A stretch of 64,000 nt of DNA. It comes from Streptomyces tsukubensis. Lineage in GTDB: Bacteria > Actinomycetota > Actinomycetes > Streptomycetales > Streptomycetaceae. The stretch lies in assembly GCF_003932715.1 (NCBI RefSeq), contig NZ_CP020700.1, forward strand, positions 4,610,501-4,674,500, given 5' to 3'. This document shows positions 47,366-56,007 of the stretch, piece by piece (within the stretch, counting starts at the first letter, position 1; each line of letters begins with the position of its first letter). The translations under genes and the position numbers were made by a program. The notes under the pieces are model-generated. The model had not been told where the DNA came from, did not search any database, and saw only the letters and a list, made by a program, of their open reading frames with translations.

Positions 47366-48321
47366 CCGACAGGGCACTGAGGCTCGGGACCAGGCGCAGC
47401 AAGCTCGCCATGGCCCAGTCCGGGCAAGTGGCACGGGCGGTGGAGGCGCTGACCGGCCGTTCCGTCGAGCTGGTCGAGATCACCACGTACGGCGACACCT
47501 CCCGCGAACATCTGGCGCAGATCGGCGGCACCGGTGTGTTCGTGGCCGCGCTGCGCGAGGCGCTGGCCGCGGGAGAGGTGGACTTCGCGGTTCACTCGCT
47601 GAAGGACCTTCCGACCGCGCAGCCCGCCGAACTGGTGCTCGCGGCGATCCCGAAGCGCGAGGATCCGCGGGACGTGCTGATCGCCCGGGACGGCCTGACC
47701 TTCGACCGGCTGCCCGAGGGCGCCCGGGTCGGTACGGGCTCCCCGCGGCGCGCCGCCCAGCTCAACGCGTATGCGCGGGCGCACCACACCCGCATAGAGA
47801 CCGTCCCGATCCGGGGGAACGTCGACACCCGGATCGGATATGTGCACAGCGGGGAGCTGGACGCGGTGGTTCTCGCCGCGGCCGGTCTGAACCGCATGGG
47901 CAGAAGTGCGGAGGTGACCGATTTCCTTTCGGTCGACTTCGTCCTGCCCGCCCCCGGCCAGGGGGCCCTGGCGATCGAGTGCCCCGCGCACGATACGGAG
48001 CTGATCGCCGTTCTCGCCGAGCTCGACGATCCGGTCACCCGGGTCGCCGTGACCGCCGAGCGTTCCCTGCTCGCCGCCCTGGAGGCCGGCTGCAGCGCAC
48101 CCGTGGGGGCGCTCGCCGACCTGTTGGGCGACGGCCAGGCTGTCACCGAAATGCGCCTGCGGGGCGTCGTCGGCACCACCGACGGCGCGACGCTGGTGCA
48201 GCTATCCGTCACCGGTCCCGTACCCACGTCGCACGGCGACGCCATCGCGCTCGGTCGCGAACTCGCGTCCGAGATGCTCGCCAAGGGTGCGGCCGGTCTT
48301 ATGGGGGAGCGAGCGTCTTGA
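47362..48321 (+). CDS. hemC: Hydroxymethylbilane synthase (porphobilinogen deaminase) HemC
   Basis: Polymerises four porphobilinogens into hydroxymethylbilane. 319 residues, standard length. N-terminal LRLGTRRSKLAMAQSGQVA, the HSLKDLPT catalytic/substrate loop (Asp ~84), and Cys244 in EAGCSAPVGA, which carries the dipyrromethane cofactor. The ATG overlaps the hemA stop, and its own stop overlaps the TTG of the next gene, so the whole operon is translationally coupled. Confidence 0.98.
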   Translation: MTDRALRLGTRRSKLAMAQSGQVARAVEALTGRSVELVEITTYGDTSREHLAQIGGTGVFVAALREALAAGEVDFAVHSLKDLPTAQPAELVLAAIPKREDPRDVLIARDGLTFDRLPEGARVGTGSPRRAAQLNAYARAHHTRIETVPIRGNVDTRIGYVHSGELDAVVLAAAGLNRMGRSAEVTDFLSVDFVLPAPGQGALAIECPAHDTELIAVLAELDDPVTRVAVTAERSLLAALEAGCSAPVGALADLLGDGQAVTEMRLRGVVGTTDGATLVQLSVTGPVPTSHGDAIALGRELASEMLAKGAAGLMGERAS

Positions 48322-49982
48322 GCCCCACCACCAACCTGTCCACGGCGTACGACTCGGCACACGGGCACGTCACTTTCCTCGGCGCCGGTCCCGGTGATCC
48401 GGGACTGCTGACCCTGCGGGCTGTCGAGGCACTCGCGGGAGCCGATGTCCTGATCGCCGAGCCCGATGTGCTCGACGTGGTTCGCGGCCACGCGCGGGCG
48501 AGCGTCAGCACGCCTGAGCTGACGGTTGTTGACGATGCGTCAACAGCCGCCGGAATCCCCGTACTCAGGGATGCGGTCAATCTTGTCATGGAGGCCGCGC
48601 GCTCCGGCAGGCGGGTCGTGCGAGCGGTGAGCGGCGATCCCGGTCTCGACGCCGACGCCGGTCACGAGATGCTGGCCTGCGCCGCGGAGGGCATTCCCTT
48701 CGAGGTGGTGCCCGGTATCGCGGCGGCGGTGGGCGTGCCCGCCTATGCCGGGGTGCCGCTGCGGGACGCGCAGGGCGCGGACGTCCGCTTCGTCGACGCC
48801 CGGACCGCGAGTGAGCGCTGCTGGTCGGAGGTGGGTGCGAGCGACGGTACGGTCGTGGTCTCCACCACGCTCGACGCGGTCGCCGCGGCGGCGGGTGAGC
48901 TGGTCGCGGCGGGCCGCAAGCCGGACACCCCGCTGACCGTCACGGTCGCCGGGACCACGACCCGGCAGCGGACCTGGACCGCGACGCTCGGCACGATCGC
49001 GCAGGTCTTCAAGCAGGGCAAGGTGCTGCCGTCTCCGGAGGGGCACCGCCCGGTGATAGCGGTGGTCGGTGAGCGCAGCGCGCCCGCGCAGCGCGATCAG
49101 CTCGCGTGGTTCGAGTCCAAGCCGCTGTTCGGCTGGAAGGTGCTCGTGCCGCGGACGAAGGAGCAGGCGGCTTCGCTGTCGGACCAGTTGCGTTCGTACG
49201 GTGCGGTGCCGCACGAGGTGCCGACGATCGCGGTCGAGCCGCCGCGTACCCCGCAGCAGATGGAGCGGGCGGTCAAGGGCCTGGTCACGGGCCGGTACGA
49301 GTGGATCGCCTTCACCTCGGTGAACGCGGTCAAGGCGGTCCGGGAGAAGTTCGAGGAGTACGGGCTCGACGCCCGCGCCTTCGCCGGGATCAAGGTCGCG
49401 GCGGTCGGTGAGCAGACCGCGAAGGCGCTGATCGACTTCGGCGTCAAGCCGGATCTGGTGCCGAGCGGCGAGCAGTCGGCCGCGGGGCTGCTGGAGGACT
49501 GGCCGCCGTACGACCCGGTCTTCGACCCGATCGACCGGGTGTTCCTGCCGCGTGCGGACATCGCGACCGAGACGCTGGTCGCGGGCCTGATCGAACTGGG
49601 CTGGGAGGTCGACGACGTCACGGCCTACCGGACGGTGCGGGCCTCGCCGCCGCCGGCGGAGACCCGCGAGGCGATCAAGGGCGGCGGTTTCGACGCGGTG
49701 CTGTTCACCTCGTCGTCGACCGTACGGAATCTGGTCGGGATCGCCGGGAAGCCGCACAACGTGACGGTGATCGCGTGTATCGGCCCGGCGACGGCGAAGA
49801 CCGCGGAGGAGCACGGGCTGCGGGTGGACGTGCTGTCGCCGGAGCCTTCGGTGCACCGGCTGGCGGAGGCGCTGGCGGAGTTCGGCGCGGGGCGCCGGGC
49901 GGCCGCGGTCGAGGCGGGCGAGCATGTGACCCGGCCGAGTGAGCGGCGCCCGGGCGGCCGCAGGCGGCGGACGACGACCTGA
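48318..49982 (+). CDS. hemD: Bifunctional uroporphyrinogen-III synthase / C-methyltransferase (HemD-CobA)
   Basis: 554 residues. The N-terminal half is an SUMT/CobA methyltransferase (VTFLGAGPGDPGLLTLRAVE, then VRAVSGDPGLDAD and VVPGIAAAVGVPAYAG), feeding sirohaem and cobalamin synthesis. The C-terminal half is uroporphyrinogen-III synthase (VLVPRTKEQAASLSDQLRSY, FTSVNAVKAV, LFTSSSTVRNLVGI). The TTG at 48318 overlaps the hemC stop (TTGA) and precedes the SAM-binding loop by ~18 residues. The Arg-rich C-terminus is variable. Last gene before a strong terminator. Confidence 0.96.
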   Translation: MSPTTNLSTAYDSAHGHVTFLGAGPGDPGLLTLRAVEALAGADVLIAEPDVLDVVRGHARASVSTPELTVVDDASTAAGIPVLRDAVNLVMEAARSGRRVVRAVSGDPGLDADAGHEMLACAAEGIPFEVVPGIAAAVGVPAYAGVPLRDAQGADVRFVDARTASERCWSEVGASDGTVVVSTTLDAVAAAAGELVAAGRKPDTPLTVTVAGTTTRQRTWTATLGTIAQVFKQGKVLPSPEGHRPVIAVVGERSAPAQRDQLAWFESKPLFGWKVLVPRTKEQAASLSDQLRSYGAVPHEVPTIAVEPPRTPQQMERAVKGLVTGRYEWIAFTSVNAVKAVREKFEEYGLDARAFAGIKVAAVGEQTAKALIDFGVKPDLVPSGEQSAAGLLEDWPPYDPVFDPIDRVFLPRADIATETLVAGLIELGWEVDDVTAYRTVRASPPPAETREAIKGGGFDAVLFTSSSTVRNLVGIAGKPHNVTVIACIGPATAKTAEEHGLRVDVLSPEPSVHRLAEALAEFGAGRRAAAVEAGEHVTRPSERRPGGRRRRTTT

Positions 49983-49996
49983 GTGTGCGTACGGTG

Positions 49997-50034
49997 GGCC
50001 CGGTGGGGGCGGTCAGCCCCCCACCGGGCCTTTT
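49997..50034 (+). terminator. Terminator of the rex-hemACD operon
   Basis: Perfect 13-bp stem GGCCCGGTGGGGG / CCCCCACCGGGCC, 8-nt loop, followed by TTTT; 15 nt after the hemD stop. Confidence 0.95.
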
Positions 50035-50106
50035 CCGTGGTACGGGTTGAGGGTCGCGGGCGACCGGGGCCGGTGAAGCTCGGCTTCCGGTGTTCCGGGC
50101 CGGTGG

Positions 50107-50334
50107 TTACGGGTTCACCTCGACGGGCATGGGCGGGCCCGAGAACACGATCTTGGGATAGCCCTTGGCCTGGGCCGCGGCGCTGATCGCGTTGGCGATC
50201 TCCAGCGGGGTCAGCGTCGAGATGGGGGTGGTTGCGGTGTTGTCGAGCGTGAAGGTCAGGATCACGTACCCGTCGTTGCCGCCGGGGTAGTCGGCGGCTC
50301 CGCGGAAGGTGGTTCCCTCGGGGAAAACGGCCAT
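50107..50334 (-). CDS. Small hypothetical protein
   Basis: 75 residues (MAVFPEGTTFRGAADYPGGN ... PPMPVEVNP), ATG with GGAGG 6 nt upstream, which is good evidence for translation. It looks soluble and compact, with a hydrophobic core (GYVILTFTLDN) and no signal, Cys or known motif. Single gene on the minus strand between the hemD terminator and the DinB-like gene. I do not recognise it. Confidence 0.65.
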   Translation of the reverse strand: MAVFPEGTTFRGAADYPGGNDGYVILTFTLDNTATTPISTLTPLEIANAISAAAQAKGYPKIVFSGPPMPVEVNP

Positions 50335-50496
50335 GGTGGCCTCCGGTGTCCGAAGCGAGCGGTAAGAGCCGTACCCGGAAGCGGAACCGACTCGGTGTCA
50401 GCGGGTTCGGGGACGTAGCGACAGAGAAGCACGGACCCGAGCAGGGCTCCATCAAATCCGTTGCCGGAGGCAAAGGTCGGGTGGCAGCCTCCGGCC

Positions 50497-51051
50497 ATGA
50501 CGACCGACGCACCCGCCCCCGCCTCCGCCCGCGCCGCTCTGCTCGCGGGGCAGCTCGACATGGTCTGGGCCCTCTTCGAGTACCACCTTCCGGGTCTGGA
50601 CTTCGACGACCACCTCTGGGAGCCCGCGCCCGGGGCGTGGAACGTGCGGCCCGACGGCGCGGGCCGCTGGGTGCCCGACTGGCAGGTGCCGGAGCCCGAT
50701 CCCGTACCGACGACGTCCATCGGCTGGCTGTCGTGGCATATCGGCTACTGGTGGACGGTCACCCTCCGGCACTGCTTCGGGGACGGGGCCCCGGCCCGGG
50801 AGGAGATCTTCTGGCCCGGAGGCGCGGGTGCGACCGCCGACTGGCTGCGCGGTCTGAAGGACGAGTGGCGGGCCGAACTGCTGCGCCTCACCGACGAGGA
50901 CCTGGACTCCACCGGGCGGACCGCCGGGCTGCCGCTCTTCGGGGACACCGTCCTCACGCTGGCCGAGACTGCTTCCTGGGTCAACTTCGAGCTGGCGAAG
51001 AACGTGTCCGAGATCGGGCTCACCGTGCGGCTGCGGAGGGCGTCCGCATAG
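50497..51051 (+). CDS. DinB/YfiT-like putative metalloenzyme
   Basis: 184 residues of the DinB four-helix-bundle superfamily. The helix-1 His is in ALFEYHLPGLDFDDHLW; the metal-site pair is expected at WLSWHIGYWWTV (~81-92) and near ASWVNFELAKN. In actinobacteria such proteins are often mycothiol-dependent S-transferases or unknown. ATG at 50497 chosen; an in-frame TTG at 50461 would add 12 residues. Lies 51 nt upstream of hemB. Confidence 0.78.
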   Translation: MTTDAPAPASARAALLAGQLDMVWALFEYHLPGLDFDDHLWEPAPGAWNVRPDGAGRWVPDWQVPEPDPVPTTSIGWLSWHIGYWWTVTLRHCFGDGAPAREEIFWPGGAGATADWLRGLKDEWRAELLRLTDEDLDSTGRTAGLPLFGDTVLTLAETASWVNFELAKNVSEIGLTVRLRRASA

Positions 51052-51102
51052 GCCGGGGCACTGGTTTCGGCGCCGCAGGGGACGGGGCGTAGCGTGGGTG
51101 GT

Positions 51103-52092
51103 ATGAGTACGTACGGTTCCTTTCCCGGTTCCCGGCCGAGGCGGCTGCGGACCAACCCCGTCCTGCGGCGCATGGTCGCCGAGACCCGGCTGCACCCCTC
51201 GGATCTGATCCTGCCGGCCTTCGTCCGCGAGGGGATCTCCGAGCCGGTGCCGATTTCCGCGATGCCGGGGGTCGTCCAGCACACCCGGGACACGCTGCGG
51301 AAGGCCGCCGTGGAGGCGTGCGCCGCCGGGGTCTCCGGGATCATGCTCTTCGGGGTGCCGGAGGATGCGAAGAAGGACGGCGCCGGGACGGCCGGGACCG
51401 ATCCGGACGGCATCCTCCAGGTGGCGATCCGGGATGTGAAGGCCGAGGTCGGCGACGAGTTGGTGATCATGTCGGACCTCTGTCTCGACGAGTACACCGA
51501 CCACGGGCACTGCGGTGTGCTGGACGCCGACGGCCGGGTGGACAACGACGCCACGCTGGAGCGGTACGCGGAGATGGCGCAGGTCCAGGCGGACGCGGGC
51601 GTCCATGTCGTCGGCCCGAGCGGGATGATGGACGGCCAGGTCGGTGTCGTCAGGGACGCGCTCGACACGATCGGCAAGGAGGACGTGTCGATCCTGGCGT
51701 ACACGGTGAAGTACTCCTCGGCCTTCTACGGGCCCTTCCGGGAGGCCGTCGGCTCGTCGCTGCACGGGGACCGCAAGACGTACCAGCAGGATCCGGCGAA
51801 CGTCCGGGAGTCGCTGCGCGAGCTGGCCCTCGACCTGGAGGAGGGCGCGGACATGGTGATGGTCAAGCCGGCCGGTCCGTACCTCGACGTGCTGGCGAAG
51901 ATCGCGGACGCGGTGGACGTGCCGGTGGCCGCGTACCAGATCAGCGGGGAGTACGCGATGGTCGAGGCGGCCGCCGAGAAGGGGTGGATCGACCGGGACA
52001 AGGCGATCCTGGAGACGCTGACGGGTATCCGCAGGGCCGGGGCGAAGATGATCCTCACCTACTGGGCGACGGAGGTCGCGCGCGGGCTCTGA
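51103..52092 (+). CDS. hemB: Delta-aminolevulinic acid dehydratase HemB
   Basis: Condenses two 5-aminolevulinate molecules to porphobilinogen. 329 residues. The two Schiff-base lysines are in YTVKYSSAFYGPF (~200) and MVMVKPAGPYLD (~253). The metal-site region reads DLCLDEYTDHGHCGVLD (Mg-type DX-ALD-XDX rather than the Cys-rich zinc type). TAGCGT at 51089-51094, 8 nt before the ATG, suggests a leaderless mRNA. Separate from rex-hemACD but within 1.2 kb of it. Confidence 0.97.
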   Translation: MSTYGSFPGSRPRRLRTNPVLRRMVAETRLHPSDLILPAFVREGISEPVPISAMPGVVQHTRDTLRKAAVEACAAGVSGIMLFGVPEDAKKDGAGTAGTDPDGILQVAIRDVKAEVGDELVIMSDLCLDEYTDHGHCGVLDADGRVDNDATLERYAEMAQVQADAGVHVVGPSGMMDGQVGVVRDALDTIGKEDVSILAYTVKYSSAFYGPFREAVGSSLHGDRKTYQQDPANVRESLRELALDLEEGADMVMVKPAGPYLDVLAKIADAVDVPVAAYQISGEYAMVEAAAEKGWIDRDKAILETLTGIRRAGAKMILTYWATEVARGL

Positions 52093-52299
52093 CGGTCCGC
52101 TCCGCGGGGGCGGGGGCGCAACTTCCCTCGCCCCTTCGGCCGGGGACGCCGGGGCGCGGCCGGGCGGCGCATGCACGCCCGCCCCTTCGGCGGGGGAGCG
52201 TACACCGTGCGACGGGATTTCCGCACCGGCTCTTGACGTGCCCTCCGCGCCGCCCCGAGTCTGTGGCTCCCCGAACCGCTCCCAGAGCCGGAGGTTCCC

Positions 52300-53505
52300 A
52301 TGACGGGCGGCGCCCCGACGGACGGTGTGCCCTGGTTCGACGTCAGGGATCCGGACTTCTCCATCACCTCCGCCGCGGTGCACGCGGCCCGCGAGAAGTC
52401 CTGGTACGCCCGGACCGACTACGGACTGGCGGTCCTGCGCCACGCGGAGACCGAGGAACTGCTCCAGCACCCCCTGCTCCGTCAGGGCAGCGTGTCGTGG
52501 CTCGCCCGCAACGGGGTGACCGAAGGGCCCCTGGCCGACTGGTGGGCGAGCTGGGTCCTCCACCAGGAGGGGGAGAAGCACCTCAGACTGCGGCGGCTGA
52601 TGAACCCCGCCTTCACCGCCCGCTCGGCCGCGGCCCTGCTGCCCCGTTTCCGGGCCCTCGCCGGGGAGTTGACGGACGCCTTCGCGGACCGCGGCCACTG
52701 CGAGTTCGTCTCGGAGTTCGCGGAGCCCTACGCGGCCCGGGTGATCGCCGTACTCCTCGGTCTCCCGGAGCCGGAGTGGCCGGTCGTCGCCCGCGAGTCC
52801 GCGGTGCTGGGTCTCGCCCTGGGGGTGAACGTCCGCCGGGACCTCGACCGCATCGAGCGCGCGCTCGCCGCGCTGTACGCCTACGCCGACGAGCTGATCG
52901 CGGACCGGCGGCGCCGGGAGGGCGACGACTTCGTCTCCCGGCTGGTCCGGGCGAGCCGGGACAGCGACCGGCTCAGCGGCGCCGAACTCCGCGACGGTCT
53001 GGTGCTGCTGATCTTCGGCGGCTTCGACACCACCCGTAACCAACTCGGTCTGGCCCTGGAGACCTTCGCCCGCCATCCCGGCCAGTGGCGGCTCCTCGGG
53101 GAGCGGCCGGAACTGGGCGCCCGGGCGGTCGAGGAGGTCATGCGCGTCGATCCCACGGTGCGCTGGATCACCCGGGAGGCGCTGGAGGACTTCACCTTCC
53201 GGGGTCTGGACATCCCCGCCGGAACGACCGTCCAGATATGGAGCGAATCCGCCGGTACCGACCCCCGTGTCCACGGCGCGTACTCCTTCGACATCACCGC
53301 CGAGCGGGAACCGCACTTCGGTTTCGGCGGCGGAGTCCACCACTGCCTCGGCCACTTCGTCGCACGCGCCGATATGACCGAGGCGCTGCCGGTGCTCGCC
53401 CGGCGGCTGCGGGACCTCCGGATCGGTGAGGGCGCCGTCCGGCTGCCCGACTCCGGCAACACCGGCCCCGTACGCCTCCCGCTCCTCTTCACCCCCGCCC
53501 CCTGA
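52300..53505 (+). CDS. Cytochrome P450
   Basis: 401-residue soluble bacterial P450. The heme-binding loop is FGFGGGVHHCLGHF (Cys near 357), the I-helix oxygen-activation motif GGFDTTRNQ (~243-251; the usual Ala/Gly-Gly-X-Asp/Glu-Thr-Thr) and the K-helix ExxR in EEVMRVDPTVRW. These are all intact, so it should be an active monooxygenase. Class CYP-type hydroxylases of this size usually act in secondary metabolism or xenobiotic oxidation with separate ferredoxin partners, none of which is adjacent. It is 46 nt upstream of the glutamine-synthetase-like gene. Confidence 0.95.
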   Translation: MTGGAPTDGVPWFDVRDPDFSITSAAVHAAREKSWYARTDYGLAVLRHAETEELLQHPLLRQGSVSWLARNGVTEGPLADWWASWVLHQEGEKHLRLRRLMNPAFTARSAAALLPRFRALAGELTDAFADRGHCEFVSEFAEPYAARVIAVLLGLPEPEWPVVARESAVLGLALGVNVRRDLDRIERALAALYAYADELIADRRRREGDDFVSRLVRASRDSDRLSGAELRDGLVLLIFGGFDTTRNQLGLALETFARHPGQWRLLGERPELGARAVEEVMRVDPTVRWITREALEDFTFRGLDIPAGTTVQIWSESAGTDPRVHGAYSFDITAEREPHFGFGGGVHHCLGHFVARADMTEALPVLARRLRDLRIGEGAVRLPDSGNTGPVRLPLLFTPAP

Positions 53506-53551
53506 CCGGGGCGGGCCCCTCTCCCTGTCGCGCTACTCCTGTGAGGTCCCC

Positions 53552-54943
53552 TTGACCGTCCGCCCGCCGAGCAGCACCGCGCTCGACCGCCACCGCGAAC
53601 AGAACACCGACCAGGAGGCCGTGGGCGCCTTACGGAAGCGGATCACCGAGGCCGGAGTGGAGTACATCTACTACCAGTCGGTGACCCTCAGCGGACGGGT
53701 GGTGGGCAAGGTCGTGCCCGCGGTCCATCTGCTCCGCAATCTGGAGAAGGGCGTCCAGCTCCACCGCTCCGTCGCCGCCGATATCCAGGCCGACCGGAAC
53801 GGCACCCTCCTCGGCGGCGGCCCGCGGGCGGCGGAGTTCACCGCCCTGCCCGATCTCGACACCTTCGCCGTACTGCCCTGGGACACCGGTGTCGCCCGGT
53901 TCTTCTGCCGCACCTACGAGCCGGAGCACCAGCCGGAGTGCGGCGGGGAGCCCTTCGCCGCCGATGTGCGCGGCCGTCTCATCCGGCGCCACCGGGAGTT
54001 CACCGAGCGGACCGGACTCGTCCTCCGCTCCGGCTGCGAGCCCGAAGTCACCTGGACCGGGCCCGGTCTGGAGGTGTCCCACCGCCCGGACGGCTGCCCG
54101 GCCTACCAGGTCGATCTGCTGGAGCGCAGCAGGCCGATCTACCAGAAGGTGATGACCTACGGCCGGGCGATGGGCCTCGACATGATCGAAGGCGACTACG
54201 AGGACCCCGGACAGCTCGAACTGAACTGGATGTACGACCGGGCGGAACTGACCGCCGACCGGCTCATCACCTTCCGCCAGATCTGCCGCCAGGTCGCCCG
54301 CGAACTCGGTGTCACGGTCAGCTTCATGCCCAAACCCGCCACCGGCGTGATGGGCAACGGCTGCCACCACAACCTCAGCCTCTGGCGCGGCGACGACAAC
54401 GTCCTGGCCGAACCCGGCCGCCGTGAACTGCATCTCTCCGAAACGGGACGGCACGCCCTCGGCGGCATCCTGGCCCATGCCGCGGGCTCCATGGCCGTCA
54501 TGGGGTCCACCGTCAACTCGTACAAGCGGTACTGGGACGTGGGCCTCTTCGCCCCCGGGCAGATCGACTGGGGGATGGACGACAAGACCTGCACCGTACG
54601 CCTGTCCGCCAACGGCCGCCTGGAGCTGAAGCTCCCGGACGCCATGGTCAACCCGTATCTCTCCCATGCCGTGCTGCTCGCCGTCGTCTCCGACGGTCTG
54701 GAGAACCGGATCGACCCCGGACCGCCCCAGGGAGCCGGCGGCGAGGCCGGAGACCGGTTCCCCGCGCTGCCCGCGACCCTGGGCGAGGCGCTGGCCGCCT
54801 TCGCCGGGGACGCCGTGGTCAGGGGCGGGCTCGGTGCGGAGACCGCCGATCTCTACCTCGCGCTGAAGGGCGACGAGTGGGCCCGGTTCTGCGCTGCCGT
54901 CACCGACTGGGAGCACATGATGTACGCGGAGGGCACCCCCTGA
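53552..54943 (+). CDS. Glutamine-synthetase-like amide ligase
   Basis: 463-residue member of the GS superfamily (ATP-dependent glutamyl- or other carboxylate-amine ligases). The catalytic-domain elements are seen: LDMIEGDYEDPGQLELNW (metal Glu residues), MPKPATGVMGNGCHHNLSLW (the GSG-H motif reads GNGCH), and NSYKRYWDVGL (substrate loop with Arg). The N-terminal beta-grasp is present. It differs from housekeeping GlnA and belongs to the divergent group used for gamma-glutamyl-amine or natural-product amides. TTG start at 53552 with AGG upstream; an upstream extension would run into the P450. The substrate is unknown; pairing with the P450 suggests a short pathway. Confidence 0.85.
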   Translation: MTVRPPSSTALDRHREQNTDQEAVGALRKRITEAGVEYIYYQSVTLSGRVVGKVVPAVHLLRNLEKGVQLHRSVAADIQADRNGTLLGGGPRAAEFTALPDLDTFAVLPWDTGVARFFCRTYEPEHQPECGGEPFAADVRGRLIRRHREFTERTGLVLRSGCEPEVTWTGPGLEVSHRPDGCPAYQVDLLERSRPIYQKVMTYGRAMGLDMIEGDYEDPGQLELNWMYDRAELTADRLITFRQICRQVARELGVTVSFMPKPATGVMGNGCHHNLSLWRGDDNVLAEPGRRELHLSETGRHALGGILAHAAGSMAVMGSTVNSYKRYWDVGLFAPGQIDWGMDDKTCTVRLSANGRLELKLPDAMVNPYLSHAVLLAVVSDGLENRIDPGPPQGAGGEAGDRFPALPATLGEALAAFAGDAVVRGGLGAETADLYLALKGDEWARFCAAVTDWEHMMYAEGTP

Positions 54944-54985
54944 CCGGACCGAGGGCCGCCCCCCGTGACCGCTACCGCGTGATAA

Positions 54986-55033
54986 CTGCGTACGCTGTAC
55001 CCTCAACCTTTTGGAATCTGCGTACGGTGTACC
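54986..55033. promoter_or_regulatory. Direct repeat upstream of the NmrA-like gene
   Basis: CTGCGTACGCTGTACC at 54986-55001 and CTGCGTACGGTGTACC at 55018-55033, 32 bp apart (three helical turns), each containing GTAC-N3-GTAC. Likely regulator sites. Confidence 0.6.
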
Positions 55034-55067
55034 TGGTCCGTGCGCGGTCGAGGTGACGGAGGTACGG

Positions 55068-55943
55068 ATGACGATCCTGGTGACCGGTGCGACCGGAAAC
55101 GTCGGACGTCTGGTGGCGCGCGAACTGGCCGGTCGCGGGGTGCCGGTACGGGCCCTGACCCGCGATCCGGCCAAGGCCTCGGCAGCTCCGGCGGGCTTTC
55201 CCGCGGGTGTCGAGTGGGCCGTGGGCGACCTGGCCCGGCCCGAGGGCCTGGCGGAGGCGCTGGCGGGGGTCGACCGGCTGCTGCTCTTCCCGTACCCCGA
55301 TACCGCGGACGAGGTCGTCGCCCTGGCGAAGGCGGCCGGGGTGCGGCGGATCGTGGTGCTGTCGTCGGCGGCGGTGACCTCGGGCTACGACACCACGTTC
55401 CATCTGCCGGTGGAGCAGGCGGTCGAGGCGTCGGGCCTGGAGTGGACGTTCATCAGGCCCGGCGAGTTCGCCGTCAACAAGCTGGAGCTGTGGGGCCCTT
55501 CGATCCGGTCGGAGCGGACCGTCTACGACACCGACCCCGACTGGGTGGGCTCCCCGGTCCACGAGGCGGACATCGGCGACGCGATCGCCACCGCCCTGCT
55601 GGACGACGGCCATGCGGGCCGCGCGTACACCTTCAACGGCCCGGAGAGTCTGACCGTACGGGAGCAGGTCGCCGTCCTCGCCCGGGAACTGGGCGAGGAG
55701 GTCCGCGTCCAGGAGGTCACCCCGTTGGAGCTGCGGGAACGCTATCTGGCGCAGGGCGGTTTCGCGGCGGCATCGGCGGACTTCATGCTCGGCTTCGAGA
55801 CGTACGACGGCGAGGTCGTGGAGGAGGCGGAGGAGTTCGACCTCTCCGAGGCGCTGGTGGAGGCCTCGGCGGAGATCGTCACGGGCCGGCCGGCCAGGAC
55901 CTTCGCGGAGTGGGTACGGGAGCACGCGGAGGCGTTCAGGTAG
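55068..55943 (+). CDS. NAD(P)-binding oxidoreductase of the NmrA/atypical SDR family
   Basis: 291 residues. The nucleotide motif is ILVTGATGNVGRLVARELAG (3-22). VPVRALTRDPAK is the second strand typical of NAD(P)H-binding quinone-oxidoreductase/NmrA-like proteins, with an Arg that favours NADPH. The catalytic Tyr of classical SDRs is not evident. Substrate unknown. ATG at 55068 with GGAGG 8 nt upstream. It has its own promoter region with a striking direct repeat, so it may be induced by a nearby or distant TetR-type regulator. Confidence 0.85.
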   Translation: MTILVTGATGNVGRLVARELAGRGVPVRALTRDPAKASAAPAGFPAGVEWAVGDLARPEGLAEALAGVDRLLLFPYPDTADEVVALAKAAGVRRIVVLSSAAVTSGYDTTFHLPVEQAVEASGLEWTFIRPGEFAVNKLELWGPSIRSERTVYDTDPDWVGSPVHEADIGDAIATALLDDGHAGRAYTFNGPESLTVREQVAVLARELGEEVRVQEVTPLELRERYLAQGGFAAASADFMLGFETYDGEVVEEAEEFDLSEALVEASAEIVTGRPARTFAEWVREHAEAFR

Positions 55944-56007
55944 AGGTGGAGCGCTCTCCGGTGGGGGTGCGGCGGGGTGCCCGTGCGCCACGGGCACCCC
56001 GTTGGCC

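Noticed and set aside
47232..48317. N-terminal extension of hemD into hemC
   Set aside because: It overlaps all of hemC in another frame; the SAM-binding loop begins just after the TTG at 48318.
50452..53355. 967-codon open frame on the minus strand across hemB and the P450
   Set aside because: A shadow frame in GC-rich DNA. The plus-strand genes have all family motifs and the antisense product has none.
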